This document shows positions 12,084 to 20,600 of a stretch of DNA of 64,000 bases, piece after piece. A model generated the notes under the pieces. The model ran no database searches, was not told the origin of the DNA, and was given only the letters and a program-made list of their open reading frames with translations. Position numbers and translations under genes: made by a program. Origin of the DNA: Aeromicrobium sp. IC_218 (lineage in GTDB: Bacteria; Actinomycetota; Actinomycetes; Propionibacteriales; Nocardioidaceae); the NCBI RefSeq assembly GCF_004336805.1, contig NZ_SJXM01000002.1:349617-413616 (forward strand), given 5' to 3'. Numbering within the stretch: position 1 is the first letter of the stretch; each line of letters begins with the position of its first letter.

Positions 12084-12970
12084 CCCCGATCTGGCTGGGC
12101 CTGCTCGGGCTGGCGCTCGCGCTGCCCGTCCCGGCCCTGCTCGCCCGCAGCACGTGGCCCCTCCGGGCGCCGCGCGCGGGCATCGTCATGTGGCAGTCGC
12201 TGGCCGTGGCCGCGATCCTCGCGACGTCCGGCGCCGGCCTGTCGACCGCGCTCTGGCTGGTGTCGGTCGACGACCCGTCCCCCTGGCGGGTCGTGCTGCA
12301 CGTGGCCGTCCTGGGCGTCGGCGTGCTGGTGTGGGCGAGGTTCTGGTGGGCGGCCTGGACGGTGTGGCGGCGCACGGGTGAGCGACGCCGGCGCCAGCGC
12401 CACCTGGTCGACCTGCTCGGCGAGCCCGACGGCGCCGAGCCGGCCCTGCGCGTGCTGCGCCACGAGACGCCCATCGCGTACTGCCTGCCTGACCGCACCA
12501 AGGCGCGGGTCGTCGTCTCCAGCGGCACGATCGACCTGCTGGACGAGGACGGGCTGCGGGCGGTGCTCGAGCACGAGCGGTCGCACGTCCGCTCGCGCCA
12601 CGACCTGGTGCTGGAGGGCTTCGAGTTCCTGCGCGCCGCGTACCCGCGCTTCCTGCGCACCGACGCTCCGCTGCACCAGAGCCAGGTGATGGTCGAGCTG
12701 CTCGCCGACGACGCCGCCCGCCAGGTCGGCGGCGTGAAGCCGGTGGCGAAGGCGCTGGTCACGCTGGCCGACGCGCCCACCCCGGCCGGCGCGTTGGGCG
12801 TCGGATCGGCCGCCGCGGTGCGGCTGGAGCGCCTGCGCGACCCCGACCCGAGCAACCGGCTCGTCGCCGCGTCGCTCTACCTGTTCTCGGCCGCCGTCGT
12901 CGTCGTGCCGACCGTCGCGATCGCCATCCCGTGGATGGTGCACGCCTGGCAGGTCCTGCTCGAGCGCTGA
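12080..12970 (+). CDS. M56-family membrane metallopeptidase (BlaR1-like, no sensor domain)
   Basis: This 296-residue protein has hydrophobic helices at about residues 1-20, 35-55, 70-100 and near the C-terminus. A zinc site HERSHVRSRHD (HExxH near residues 164-168) lies between them, as in the protease domain of BlaR1/MecR1. The extracellular penicillin-binding domain is absent. Its start overlaps the blaI stop by 4 bp. By analogy it may cleave or otherwise inactivate the BlaI repressor; the activating signal is unknown. Confidence 0.85.
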   Translation: MTPIWLGLLGLALALPVPALLARSTWPLRAPRAGIVMWQSLAVAAILATSGAGLSTALWLVSVDDPSPWRVVLHVAVLGVGVLVWARFWWAAWTVWRRTGERRRRQRHLVDLLGEPDGAEPALRVLRHETPIAYCLPDRTKARVVVSSGTIDLLDEDGLRAVLEHERSHVRSRHDLVLEGFEFLRAAYPRFLRTDAPLHQSQVMVELLADDAARQVGGVKPVAKALVTLADAPTPAGALGVGSAAAVRLERLRDPDPSNRLVAASLYLFSAAVVVVPTVAIAIPWMVHAWQVLLER

Positions 12971-12974
12971 GCGT

Positions 12975-13040
12975 CCCGCTCCCTGGCCGCTGCCCGCTCC
13001 CTTAGCCGCTGCCCGCTCCCCGAGCCGCTGCCCGCTCCCT
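12975..13040. repeat. Tandem repeat of about 19 bp, three and a half copies
   Basis: Units at 12975-12992, 12993-13011, 13012-13030 and a partial unit from 13031 share CCCGCTCCC followed by a variable GAGCCGCTG-like end. The last unit runs into a REP-like GAGCTTGTCGAAGG element. Together they fill the 102-bp gap between the M56 gene and the RNase H gene. No promoter or gene is visible here. Confidence 0.8.
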
Positions 13041-13069
13041 GAGCTTGTCGAAGGGCCGGGCCCGTCGAA
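13031..13069. repeat. REP-like element GAGCTTGTCGAAGG
   Basis: The segment CCCTGAGCTTGTCGAAGGG is a degenerate inverted repeat of a short family that recurs in this window (13714-13738, about 13821-13846, 18389-18413, 63962-63995). It ends a few bases before the RNase H stop codon and could add a hairpin at the 3' end of that transcript. Confidence 0.7.
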
Positions 13070-13072
13070 GGG

Positions 13073-13600
13073 TTACGCCCGTGCGGCGGTGCGCACCTCG
13101 GCGACGTCGCCCCGGGACGCCCGGGCGGAGGCCTGACCAGCGAGCTCGTCCGCCGCGACGTTCAGCGGCCACACCGTGCGGTCGGTCAGGTGCGCCTTCA
13201 CCTTCTGGAAGAACACCGGCGTGCGGCTGTCGCGCCGCTCCTGCATGAGCGCGTAGATCGCCTGGACGATCTCGACGTTGGCGACGACCTCCTTCTTGGA
13301 GTTCCGCCACCCGTTGCGCGCCCAGCCCGCGGCCCACGTCGTCGAGCAGCCGATCGTGTACGCGGAGTCGGCCTGCAGAACGAGCGGACGTCCGGCGAAG
13401 TCGCGCAGCGCGTTCTCGACCGCGAGCAGCTCACCGATGTTGTTGGTGCCCTCGACCAGGCCACCGCACGCGGACGTCCCGTCGGCGGCGACGTACGCCC
13501 ACCCGGTCGGGCCGGGGTTGCGCACGCTCGACCCGTCCGTCCCCACCACGATCGCGCCGGGCAGCGCGAGGACGTCGGTGTGCGAGCGGGTCAGCGTCAT
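13073..13600 (-). CDS. Ribonuclease HI family protein
   Basis: RNase H cleaves RNA in RNA-DNA hybrids. The 175-residue protein carries the catalytic acidic residues Asp22 (in VVGTDGSS), Glu57 (NNIGELLAVENAL), Asp78 (QADSAY) and Asp151 (NVAADELA), with His137 in KVKAHL. A ribosome binding site (GCAGGAGACC) precedes ATG 13600. It is flanked by repeat-rich spacers on both sides and does not appear to be in an operon. Family assignment is firm; I do not assign rnhA because several RNase H paralogues exist in actinobacteria. Confidence 0.85.
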   Translation of the reverse strand: MTLTRSHTDVLALPGAIVVGTDGSSVRNPGPTGWAYVAADGTSACGGLVEGTNNIGELLAVENALRDFAGRPLVLQADSAYTIGCSTTWAAGWARNGWRNSKKEVVANVEIVQAIYALMQERRDSRTPVFFQKVKAHLTDRTVWPLNVAADELAGQASARASRGDVAEVRTAARA

Positions 13601-13652
13601 GAGGTCTCCTGCGGTCTTCCTGGGTGGGCCCGGCGACCCTATCGGCGCACCT

Positions 13653-13835
13653 TCGTGCGTGGTCGCCCGAGGGGCTCATGACGAGGCGGTTGGGTACGTG
13701 CGCGCTCGACCCCGCTCCTTGAGCTTGTCGAAAGGAGCCTGGGTGCGTGGTCGCCCAAGGGGCTGATGACGACGCGGCTAGGTGCGCGCTTCCCTCTGCG
13801 TTGCCGACTCGCTCGACCCCGCTCCTTCAGCTTGC
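13653..13835. repeat. Imperfect direct repeat of about 75-90 bp upstream of the DUF222 gene
   Basis: Copy 1 (13653-13727) and copy 2 (13741-13835) share GTGCGTGGTCGCCC, GGGGCT-ATGACGA and GCTCGACCCCGCTCCTT, each ending in a REP-like GCTTG. Copy 2 has a short insertion. The 335-bp spacer 13601-13935 contains these repeats, one promoter and an SOS box, and no credible gene. Confidence 0.7.
13714..13738. repeat. REP-like palindrome
   Basis: The arms GCTCCTT and AAGGAGC flank GAGCTTGTCGA. This is another copy of the short palindromic family seen near 13031, inside smc and at the right end of the window. Confidence 0.7.
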
Positions 13836-13879
13836 AGGTCGAAGGCCCGAAAAAGTCTAGGATTCCAGGGAATATCGCA

Positions 13880-13908
13880 TTGTCCCTGTCGCCCCTGCGA
13901 GGTAGACT
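13880..13908 (+). promoter_or_regulatory. Promoter of the DUF222/HNH gene
   Basis: TTGTCC (13880-13885) and TAGACT (13903-13908) are separated by 17 bp, a good sigma-70-type promoter. The predicted start of transcription, near 13915, falls inside the adjacent SOS box, so bound LexA would block initiation. Confidence 0.6.
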
Positions 13909-13923
13909 AGAACAAACGTTCGA
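13908..13923. promoter_or_regulatory. LexA-binding SOS box
   Basis: TAGAACAAACGTTCGA matches the actinobacterial SOS box TCGAAC-N4-GTTCGA at all but one position. It overlaps the last base of the -10 element and ends 12 bp before the DUF222/HNH start codon. SOS boxes upstream of 13E12-family genes are established for Mycobacterium tuberculosis. Confidence 0.82.
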
Positions 13924-13935
13924 CGGGGGTTTCGG

Positions 13936-15240
13936 ATGATCAGCGACCAGGTAGCGGCACTGCTGGAAGAGTCCAGCGCGCTCGAGCCGTGGACGCTGAC
14001 CAACCGTGAGATCCGTGCCGAGCTGCAGGCCGCGGCTCAGGCAGCCGCTGCGCTCCAGGCGCTGACCGTCCGGCTCACCGCGGCGGCCGACGGTCGTGGT
14101 CTTCCCCGTGAGGACGGCTGCACGTCCCCGACGGTCTGGCTGGCCAGCACCACGAACGTCTCGAAGCGCGAGGCCTCGAAGCTCGTGTCACTCACTCGTC
14201 TCGATCCGACCCGTGGGCGCATCACGCAGGAGCGGTGGAGCACCGGCCGACTGACGACCGAGCAGGCGCACATCATCCTCAGGGCACTCGACCAGCTTCC
14301 GGAGTGGTTCGTGGACGAGCAGCACGACGACGCCGAAGCCACGCTCCTGGAGCACGCGTCGGAGTTCGGCGCGGACGACCTGCGCCGGCTCGCGAACCGG
14401 ATCGTGGAGGTCGTCGATCCTGACAGTGCGGACGAGATCATCGGCGCCCAGCTCGAACGCCAGGAGAAGCAGGCGTGGGACGAGACGCACCTGTCGATCA
14501 TCCGCATGGGTCGCGGTCGTTCGAGCATCCGAGGTGTGCTGCCGAACGTGCAGGCGGACATGCTCAAGACCGTGCTTGAGGGCCTCGCCTCGCCCCGACG
14601 GGCTGGTGCGGTCTTCCGCGACGTCGACGGCGAGCACTCCGACCACGAGATCGGCCGGCTGGACCACGCCCGCCGCATGGGACTGGCCCTGTGCGAGCTG
14701 GTCGAGCACCTCCCACAGGACGCGTTCCCGCAGGCCGGCGGCGTCGCCGCGACCGTGACCATCAACATCGACCTCGACGACCTCCGGGAGCGGATCTCCC
14801 GGGCGACGCTCTCGACCGGGACGAGCATGAGCGCCGGTGAAGCTCGCCGGTTCGCGTGCAACGCCAACCTCATCCCCATGGTTCTCGACGGGGCGAGCCA
14901 GCCGCTCGACGTCGGTCAGCAGAAGCGTCTCCACGACAGGTCCCAGCGCGTCGCCCTCGCGAAGCGGGACGGCGGCTGCTCCTGGAAGGGATGCGACCGA
15001 CCGCCCGGCTGGTGCGAAGCCCACCACCTCCGACCATGGAGTGAAGGTGGAGACACGTCTGTCGAGAACGGTGCCCTGTTCTGCTTCTTCCACCACCACC
15101 TGCTCCACGACTCCGACTGGCAAGCCCGCCTCAGTCACGACGGCGTCGTCGAAGTCATCCCGCCACCACGCATCGACCCACAGCAGCGACCCCTGCGCCA
15201 CGCCCGCCACGTCAAGCACCGACCCCGCGTGCCGGCGTGA
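13936..15240 (+). CDS. DUF222 / 13E12-repeat family protein with C-terminal HNH nuclease domain
   Basis: This 434-residue protein has the DUF222 region over roughly residues 20-300 and an HNH endonuclease domain near residues 340-400. The nuclease part reads DGGCSWKGCDRPPGWCEAHH, then HLRPWSEGGDTSVENGALF and CFFHHHLLHD, with the zinc Cys residues and catalytic His visible. These proteins occur in many copies in actinobacterial genomes and their role is poorly known. The upstream SOS box suggests induction by DNA damage. Codon use is slightly less G+C-rich than in neighbours, which with the surrounding repeats hints at mobility, though no mobile element ends are visible. Confidence 0.88.
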   Translation: MISDQVAALLEESSALEPWTLTNREIRAELQAAAQAAAALQALTVRLTAAADGRGLPREDGCTSPTVWLASTTNVSKREASKLVSLTRLDPTRGRITQERWSTGRLTTEQAHIILRALDQLPEWFVDEQHDDAEATLLEHASEFGADDLRRLANRIVEVVDPDSADEIIGAQLERQEKQAWDETHLSIIRMGRGRSSIRGVLPNVQADMLKTVLEGLASPRRAGAVFRDVDGEHSDHEIGRLDHARRMGLALCELVEHLPQDAFPQAGGVAATVTINIDLDDLRERISRATLSTGTSMSAGEARRFACNANLIPMVLDGASQPLDVGQQKRLHDRSQRVALAKRDGGCSWKGCDRPPGWCEAHHLRPWSEGGDTSVENGALFCFFHHHLLHDSDWQARLSHDGVVEVIPPPRIDPQQRPLRHARHVKHRPRVPA

Positions 15241-15277
15241 GGCTACCGTTCCCTCACATCGGACCAGGGGGGACGAG

Positions 15278-15856
15278 ATGAGGTTGACCACGGCGCTCGT
15301 GTGCGTGGGCGTGCTCACGCTGGGCGGCTGCACGGGTGACGGGCAGGACGCGGCACCACGCGCGCGCGACGACGAACAGTCATCGGCTCGGCTCGCACCG
15401 CAGGACGAGGGCAGCACGAGCGTGTGCCTGCTGGAGTCCCAGGTCGGGCAGCAGTACGGCGTGTCCGGCCCGCCGGTCCGCGCGTTGGGCGGCGACGTCA
15501 CGCTCACCGGTGTCGAGCTCCACGCGTCGCGCGGCGTCGAGCTGCTCCAGACGCTCGTGACCACGCCCGGACCTGGTGCCGGCGACGGCCTGTGGACCAG
15601 CGACTGGCCGGCCGAGGATGACGAGGACGGCGGCGACGTCCTCGACTGGAGCAGCCGGCGTCCGCTCCCGCAGTCGGAGCTGGAGAGCGGGACCGCCTTC
15701 GTCCCCGTGGCGGCCCTGCGGATCCGACCGCCGGCGCACTTCGGCGGCCTGTCCTTCACCTTCCGGCGACCGGACGGGACGACGGGCACCGACGTCGCGG
15801 AGAGCGACGTCTCGTTCGCCCCGGGCACCGCCTGCGACGACCAGCGGGCGCCGTAG
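15278..15856 (+). CDS. Putative secreted lipoprotein of unknown function
   Basis: The 192-residue product begins MRLTTALVCVGVLTLGGC, a short signal peptide ending in a lipobox (LGGC), so it is likely lipid-anchored at Cys18 on the outer face of the membrane. The mature part is acidic with no recognised domain. The ATG at 15278 follows AGGGGGGACGAG, a good ribosome binding site. It lies between the DUF222 gene and an acyltransferase, and nothing indicates its role. Confidence 0.7.
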   Translation: MRLTTALVCVGVLTLGGCTGDGQDAAPRARDDEQSSARLAPQDEGSTSVCLLESQVGQQYGVSGPPVRALGGDVTLTGVELHASRGVELLQTLVTTPGPGAGDGLWTSDWPAEDDEDGGDVLDWSSRRPLPQSELESGTAFVPVAALRIRPPAHFGGLSFTFRRPDGTTGTDVAESDVSFAPGTACDDQRAP

Positions 15857-15866
15857 GCTCCTCCCC

Positions 15867-16433
15867 ATGCTGCGTCAGCGATTCGCCCGAGCCGTCACCC
15901 GTGTCATGGGCTACAAGATGGTCGGAGAGGTGCCCCCGAACGGCATCCTCGTCGGCGCCCCGCACACCTCCAACTGGGACTTCGTCACGATGCTCCTGGT
16001 CATGTGGCACGGCGGCGAGCACCCGCGGGTCCTGGTCAAGAAGCAGCTGTTCTTCTTCCCGCTCGGACCGATCCTGCGGCTGTTCGGTGGCATCCCGATC
16101 GACCGCGACAACGCGAGCACGATCGTGTCCGAGCTGGTCGCGGAGGCGAAGGAGGGCGAGAACTTCCGCCTCGTCTTCGCCGCGGAGGGCACCCGCAGCA
16201 AGGGCGAGTACTGGAAGTCCGGGTTCTACCGACTGTCGCAGCAGACCGGCCTGCCCGTGACGCTGGCCTTCTTCGAGCCGCCGACGAAGACGATGGGCTT
16301 CGGTCCGTCGTTCGTGGCGTCGGGCGACGTGAAGAAGGACATGGACATGGTCCGCGCCTTCTACGCCGACAAGGGCGGCATCAAGCCCAAGAACGCCACC
16401 CTCCCCCGCCTCCGCGAGGAGGAGCGCGCGTAG
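15867..16433 (+). CDS. Lysophospholipid/glycerol-phosphate acyltransferase-family protein
   Basis: This 188-residue protein has the acyltransferase motif HX4D (HTSNWD, near residue 33), an acceptor region GGIPIDRD and the motif AAEGTRSKG. These match PlsC-like acyltransferases, in particular a short subfamily. It would transfer an acyl chain to a lipid or other hydroxyl acceptor at the membrane. The ATG at 15867 lies 7 nt after TAGGCT, consistent with a leaderless transcript; the TAG of that hexamer is the stop codon of the preceding gene. Confidence 0.82.
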   Translation: MLRQRFARAVTRVMGYKMVGEVPPNGILVGAPHTSNWDFVTMLLVMWHGGEHPRVLVKKQLFFFPLGPILRLFGGIPIDRDNASTIVSELVAEAKEGENFRLVFAAEGTRSKGEYWKSGFYRLSQQTGLPVTLAFFEPPTKTMGFGPSFVASGDVKKDMDMVRAFYADKGGIKPKNATLPRLREEERA

Positions 16434-16483
16434 AACCCTCGCGTTCTGCTTCGGCCCGCCTCTCCATGGCCGATGATGCTGCC

Positions 16484-16870
16484 ATGCAGATCGCCCCGGA
16501 CGCTCGTCGTTGGCTGAGCGTCAGCGCTGCCTCCCTGGCCCTCGAGGTCCTGTGCAGGGTCTACGCTCCCGGACGCTACGGGCCGGGCTGGACGCTGCTC
16601 AGCCTCCTGCTCCTCGCCCTCGTCTGGCGGCGGAGTCCCGCCGCTCGCGCCGTCCTGTTCGTCCTCGCCATGACCGGCGGCCTGATCTACAGCGTCGGAT
16701 TCATCGACCCGTCCGGCAGCCCGACCTTCTCGGCCGCCGGCCTCGACGTCCCGTACGCCTGGGCGTTCGCCCTCTCGTTCCTCGGACAGGCGCTGCCGCT
16801 CCTCACGCCGGCCGTGCGCGACCACGTCCAGAAGCGCGACGTGGCTGCCCCAGTCCCCGCTGCGGCATGA
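16484..16870 (+). CDS. Small membrane protein of unknown function
   Basis: The 128-residue product has about four hydrophobic helices and a polar, Ala/Pro-rich tail. No family is recognised. I chose ATG 16484, which lies 6 nt after GATGAT in the pattern seen at other leaderless genes here; an in-frame ATG at 16466 would add six residues. Its stop overlaps the start of the next gene by 4 bp, so the two are probably co-expressed. Confidence 0.6.
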   Translation: MQIAPDARRWLSVSAASLALEVLCRVYAPGRYGPGWTLLSLLLLALVWRRSPAARAVLFVLAMTGGLIYSVGFIDPSGSPTFSAAGLDVPYAWAFALSFLGQALPLLTPAVRDHVQKRDVAAPVPAAA

Positions 16871-17244
16871 CCTCGGCGTCCCCGGCCACCGTCGTCGTGC
16901 CTCGCCGGGCGCTCGCTGCCGGTGCGGCACTCCTCGCCCTCGGGTTCGTGGCCGGTCACGTGTGGGCCGACCAGCACGGCGTCCGGACGATGACCGGCAC
17001 CGCGACGCGACTGAACGACGAGAACCAGCTCGTCACCTTCGACGGCGACGACGGCACCCAGCTGCCGATCATCGCCGACGCCGTGGCGTGGGAGTCCCAG
17101 GACGGAAGCCAGTCCGGGGACGGCACTCCCCCGTGCCTGGGCACGCCGCTGAAGAAGGTCCGCGTCGAGGTCGGGGTCGTGGACGGGTCCCTGCCGGACG
17201 GTGGCGGACCGGACGAGCACGTGATCTGGGTCCGCTGTCCCTAG
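16867..17244 (+). CDS. Membrane-anchored protein of unknown function
   Basis: The 125-residue product has one N-terminal hydrophobic segment (ALAAGAALLALGFVAGHVWA, about residues 15-34) and an extracytoplasmic-looking domain containing two cysteines (PPCLG and VRCP) that could form a disulfide. No family is recognised. It starts with ATGA overlapping the upstream stop. Its TAG stop shares the tetramer CTAG with the stop of the convergent thioesterase gene. Confidence 0.6.
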   Translation: MTSASPATVVVPRRALAAGAALLALGFVAGHVWADQHGVRTMTGTATRLNDENQLVTFDGDDGTQLPIIADAVAWESQDGSQSGDGTPPCLGTPLKKVRVEVGVVDGSLPDGGGPDEHVIWVRCP

Positions 17245-17690
17245 CCCGCGAGCTTCTCCAGGACGGCGCGGATGACGTCCGGCACCGGCGTCACGGTGCG
17301 CTCGGCGCCGGTGACGTAGACGTGGACGAACTTCCCGACGGCGGCGGGCTCGTCCGACTCGCCCTGGAACAGGCCGATCTCGTAGACGGCGCTGGAGCGC
17401 CCCAGCCTCGTCACGGCGAGGCCCGCCTGGACGTCGCCGGGGAAGCGCAGCTCGCGGAGGTAGCGGCAGCCGGTCTCGGCGACGACGCCGTACGCGTCGA
17501 GCCGCCGGGTGTCGGTGCCCGTGGCCTCGATGAGGTAGCCGTTCACCGCGGTGTCGAAGTACGAGTAGTAGACGACGTTGTTGACGTGGCCGTAGACGTC
17601 CTCGTCCTCCCAGCGCGTCGTGATCGTCCGCAGCACCGGGTAGTCGCCGCGACGTCGCTCGGTCGTCTGCTCGCTCGTCTGCCCGCTCAT
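17241..17690 (-). CDS. Hotdog-fold acyl-CoA thioesterase (4HBT family)
   Basis: This 149-residue protein carries the 4-hydroxybenzoyl-CoA thioesterase signature: RWEDEDVYGHVNNVVYYSYFD, with the catalytic Asp in EDEDVYGHVNN. It would hydrolyse an acyl-CoA; the chain specificity is unknown. It starts at ATG 17690, overlapping the smc stop by 4 bp, so it is translated from the smc transcript. It converges with the gene to its left, sharing the CTAG at 17241-17244. Confidence 0.85.
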   Translation of the reverse strand: MSGQTSEQTTERRRGDYPVLRTITTRWEDEDVYGHVNNVVYYSYFDTAVNGYLIEATGTDTRRLDAYGVVAETGCRYLRELRFPGDVQAGLAVTRLGRSSAVYEIGLFQGESDEPAAVGKFVHVYVTGAERTVTPVPDVIRAVLEKLAG

Positions 17691-20600
17691 GCCGGCTCCT
17701 CCTCGCGGAGGCGCTGGCTGATGACGGCCGAGACGCCGTCGCCGCGCATGGAGACGCCGTACAGCGCGTCCGCGACCTCCATCGTGCGCTTCTGGTGGGT
17801 GATGACGATGAGCTGGCTGCTCTCGCGCAGCTCCTCGTAGATCTCGAGCAGGCGGCCCAGGTTGGTGTCGTCGAGCGCCGCCTCGACCTCGTCGAGGATG
17901 TAGAACGGGCTCGGCCGGGCCTTGAACAGGGCGACCAGGAAGGCCACGGCCACCAGCGAGCGCTCGCCTCCGGACAGCAGCGACAGCCGCTTGACCTTCT
18001 TGCCCGGCGGGCGCGCCTCGACGTCGATGCCCGTCGTGAGCATGTTGTCGGGATCGGTGAGCAGGATGCGTCCCTCGCCGCCCGGGAACAGCCGGCTGAA
18101 GACGTGGGTGAACTCGCGCTCGACGTCGTGCCAGGCGGCGGTGAACACCTCCTCCACCTTCACGTCGACGTCCTGGACGATCTCCATGAGGTCCTGACGG
18201 GTGCGGCGCAGGTCGTCGAGCTGGTCGGACAGGAACTGGTGCCGCTCCTCCAGCGCGCTGAACTCCTCCAGCGCGAGCGGGTTGACCTTGCCCAGCATGG
18301 CCAGGTTCTTCTCGGCCAGGCGCAGCCGCTTCTCCTGCTGCGCCCGGACGTACGGCACGGTGCGCGGCGGCGGCTCGGACTCGTCGTCGGTCCCTTCGAC
18401 AGGCTCAGGGACCGGGACAGGGTCGGACTCCGGGACGTCCTCGGCGGCCGGCGCCCAGGTGGACGGGTCGTCGAGCACCGGCACCCAGACGGCGGGCCCG
18501 AACTCGGCGACGAGGGTCTCGGGCTCCACGCCGAGCTCGTCCTGGGCGCGCTGGCTGAGCGCCTCGATGCGCAGCCGCTTCTCGGCCCGGGCGAGCTCGT
18601 CCTTGTGCGCCGCGTTCGTGAGCGTCTCGAGCTCGGTGGACAGCTCGCGCAGCCGGGCCCGGACGTCGCGCAGCTCGTGCTCGCGGCCCCGGCGGCCCTC
18701 CTCGATCTCGGCCCGCACGGCGGCGGCCGCGTCGATGGACGTGCCCAGCCGCTCCAGCACCGGCTCCCCCGCGGCGACGACCGCCCCCGCAGCCTCGGCC
18801 TCGCGACGCAGCCGCTCACGGCGCGCGGCCGCCTTGGCGCGGGCCTCGCGCTCGGCCTGCGCGGCCTGGCGCAGGTTGGTCACCTGGCTGGCCAGCGACG
18901 TGGCCCGCTCCTCGTTCGTGCGCAGCGCGAGCCGGGCGTCCATCTCGGCCTTGCGGGCGGTGGACGCCTGCTCGGCGAGCCGCTCCATGTCGGCGGTGTC
19001 GGGCTCCTCCTCGGGCGCCTGCTCGGCCTGCTCCAGCCGCTCGGCCAGCTCGGCGAGCGAGGTCTCGTCCTTCTCGCGCGCCTCGGCGGCGCGGGTGCGC
19101 GACGCCTCGAGCCGCTCGGCCTCCGCCTTCGCCGCGGTCACCGTGGCCCCGAGCTGCTCCAGCTTGGACGCGACGGCGGCGACCTCGGCGTCGGACTCGT
19201 GCAGGCGCGACAGCGCCGCCTCGACCCGGTCGACCGCCTCGGCGTGCTCGGCCTGGACGCTGCTCAGCTCGAAGCGCATCCGCTCCAGCGACGCCGTGAC
19301 CTCGGTCAGCTCGCCGGACGTCTTCTCGATCGCGGCCTGCACCTCGAGCAGGCTCTGCTGCTTGCCCGACCCGCCGTGCGCGAAGTGCGCACCGAGGACG
19401 TCGCCCTCGCGGGTGACGGCGGTGACGTCGGCCTCCGCGTGGACGAGCGCCCGGGCGGCGTCGAGGTCGTCGACGACGGCGACCTTGAACAGCAGCCGGG
19501 CCAGCGAGCCCCGCAGCGCGTCGGGCGCCTCCACGACGTCGAGCGCGTAGACGGCTCCGTCGGGCAGCCCCGGCCATGACGCGTCGTCGACCGGACCACC
19601 GGCCAGCAGCATGCCGGCGCGGCCGAGGTCCTCGTCCTTGAGCCGGGCCATGGCGCCCAGCGCGCCGTCCAGCCCCTCGACCGCGACCGCGTCGGCGGCC
19701 GTGCCGAGCGCCTCGGCGACCGCCTTCTCGTAGCCGGGCTGCACCGTCAGCAGCGCGGCGACCGACCCGAGCAGGCCGTCGACCTGCTCGCTGACCGCCA
19801 GCAGCGCGCCGGCGCCGTCCTTGCGGGCAAGGCCGGACTCCAGCGCGTCCTTGCGGGCCGTGAGCGCCGCCTGCGACCGCTCGGCCTCGGCGATGCGCGT
19901 GCGGACGTCGTCGAGCCGGGCGGCCAGCTCGGCGGCGGCCGTCTCGGCCTCCTCGTGCTCACGGTCCAGACCGCCCTCGCCGTCGAACAGCCCGGCGATC
20001 GTGGACTCCAGCGCGGTGTACTCCTGCTGGGCCGAGCGCGAGCGCTGCGCGGCCTCGTCGCGAGCGGCCTCGAGCCGCTGGATCTCCTGGCCGGCGGCGT
20101 CGACCCGGCTCTGCGCCGCGTTGACCTGACCGTGCAGGCGGGCCAGGCCCTCGCGCCGGTCGGCGGCGGCCCGCAGCAGCCCGGCGATGCGGCGCTCCTC
20201 GGTCGAGTACGCCGTCTCGGCCTCGCCCCGCGCGGCGACCGCCGTCTCGAGCTCGCCGGACGCCGCCTCGACCGCCTCGCGGAGCGCGTCCAGCCGGGCC
20301 TGCACCTCGTCGGCGTCGGCCTCGATGTCCTCGGGGTCGCGTCCCTGCGGCCGGTCGTCGGCCTGCGACGTGGCCATGCGGACGCGCTCCTGCGCCAGGT
20401 TCAGGGTGCCGCGGATGCGCTCGCGCAGGCCGGACAGCTGGTACCAGGTCTCCTGGGCGGCCGACAGCGCCGGCGAGTCGGCGGCGAGCCGCTCCTCGAC
20501 CTCGGACTCGGCCTGCCGGGCCTGGGCGATGGCCTCCTCGACCGCCTCGCGCCGCTCGCGCAGCGCGGTCTCGTCGGCCAGCTCGGTCTGCAGCTGCTCC

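Noticed and set aside
11715..12970. Beta-lactam resistance locus
   Set aside because: BlaI and an M56 protease are present, but no beta-lactamase or PBP2a gene lies nearby, and the operators face cydABDC.
12975..13935. Insertion sequence or integron remnant
   Set aside because: Repeats are present, but there is no transposase or integrase fragment, no paired terminal inverted repeat and no target duplication.
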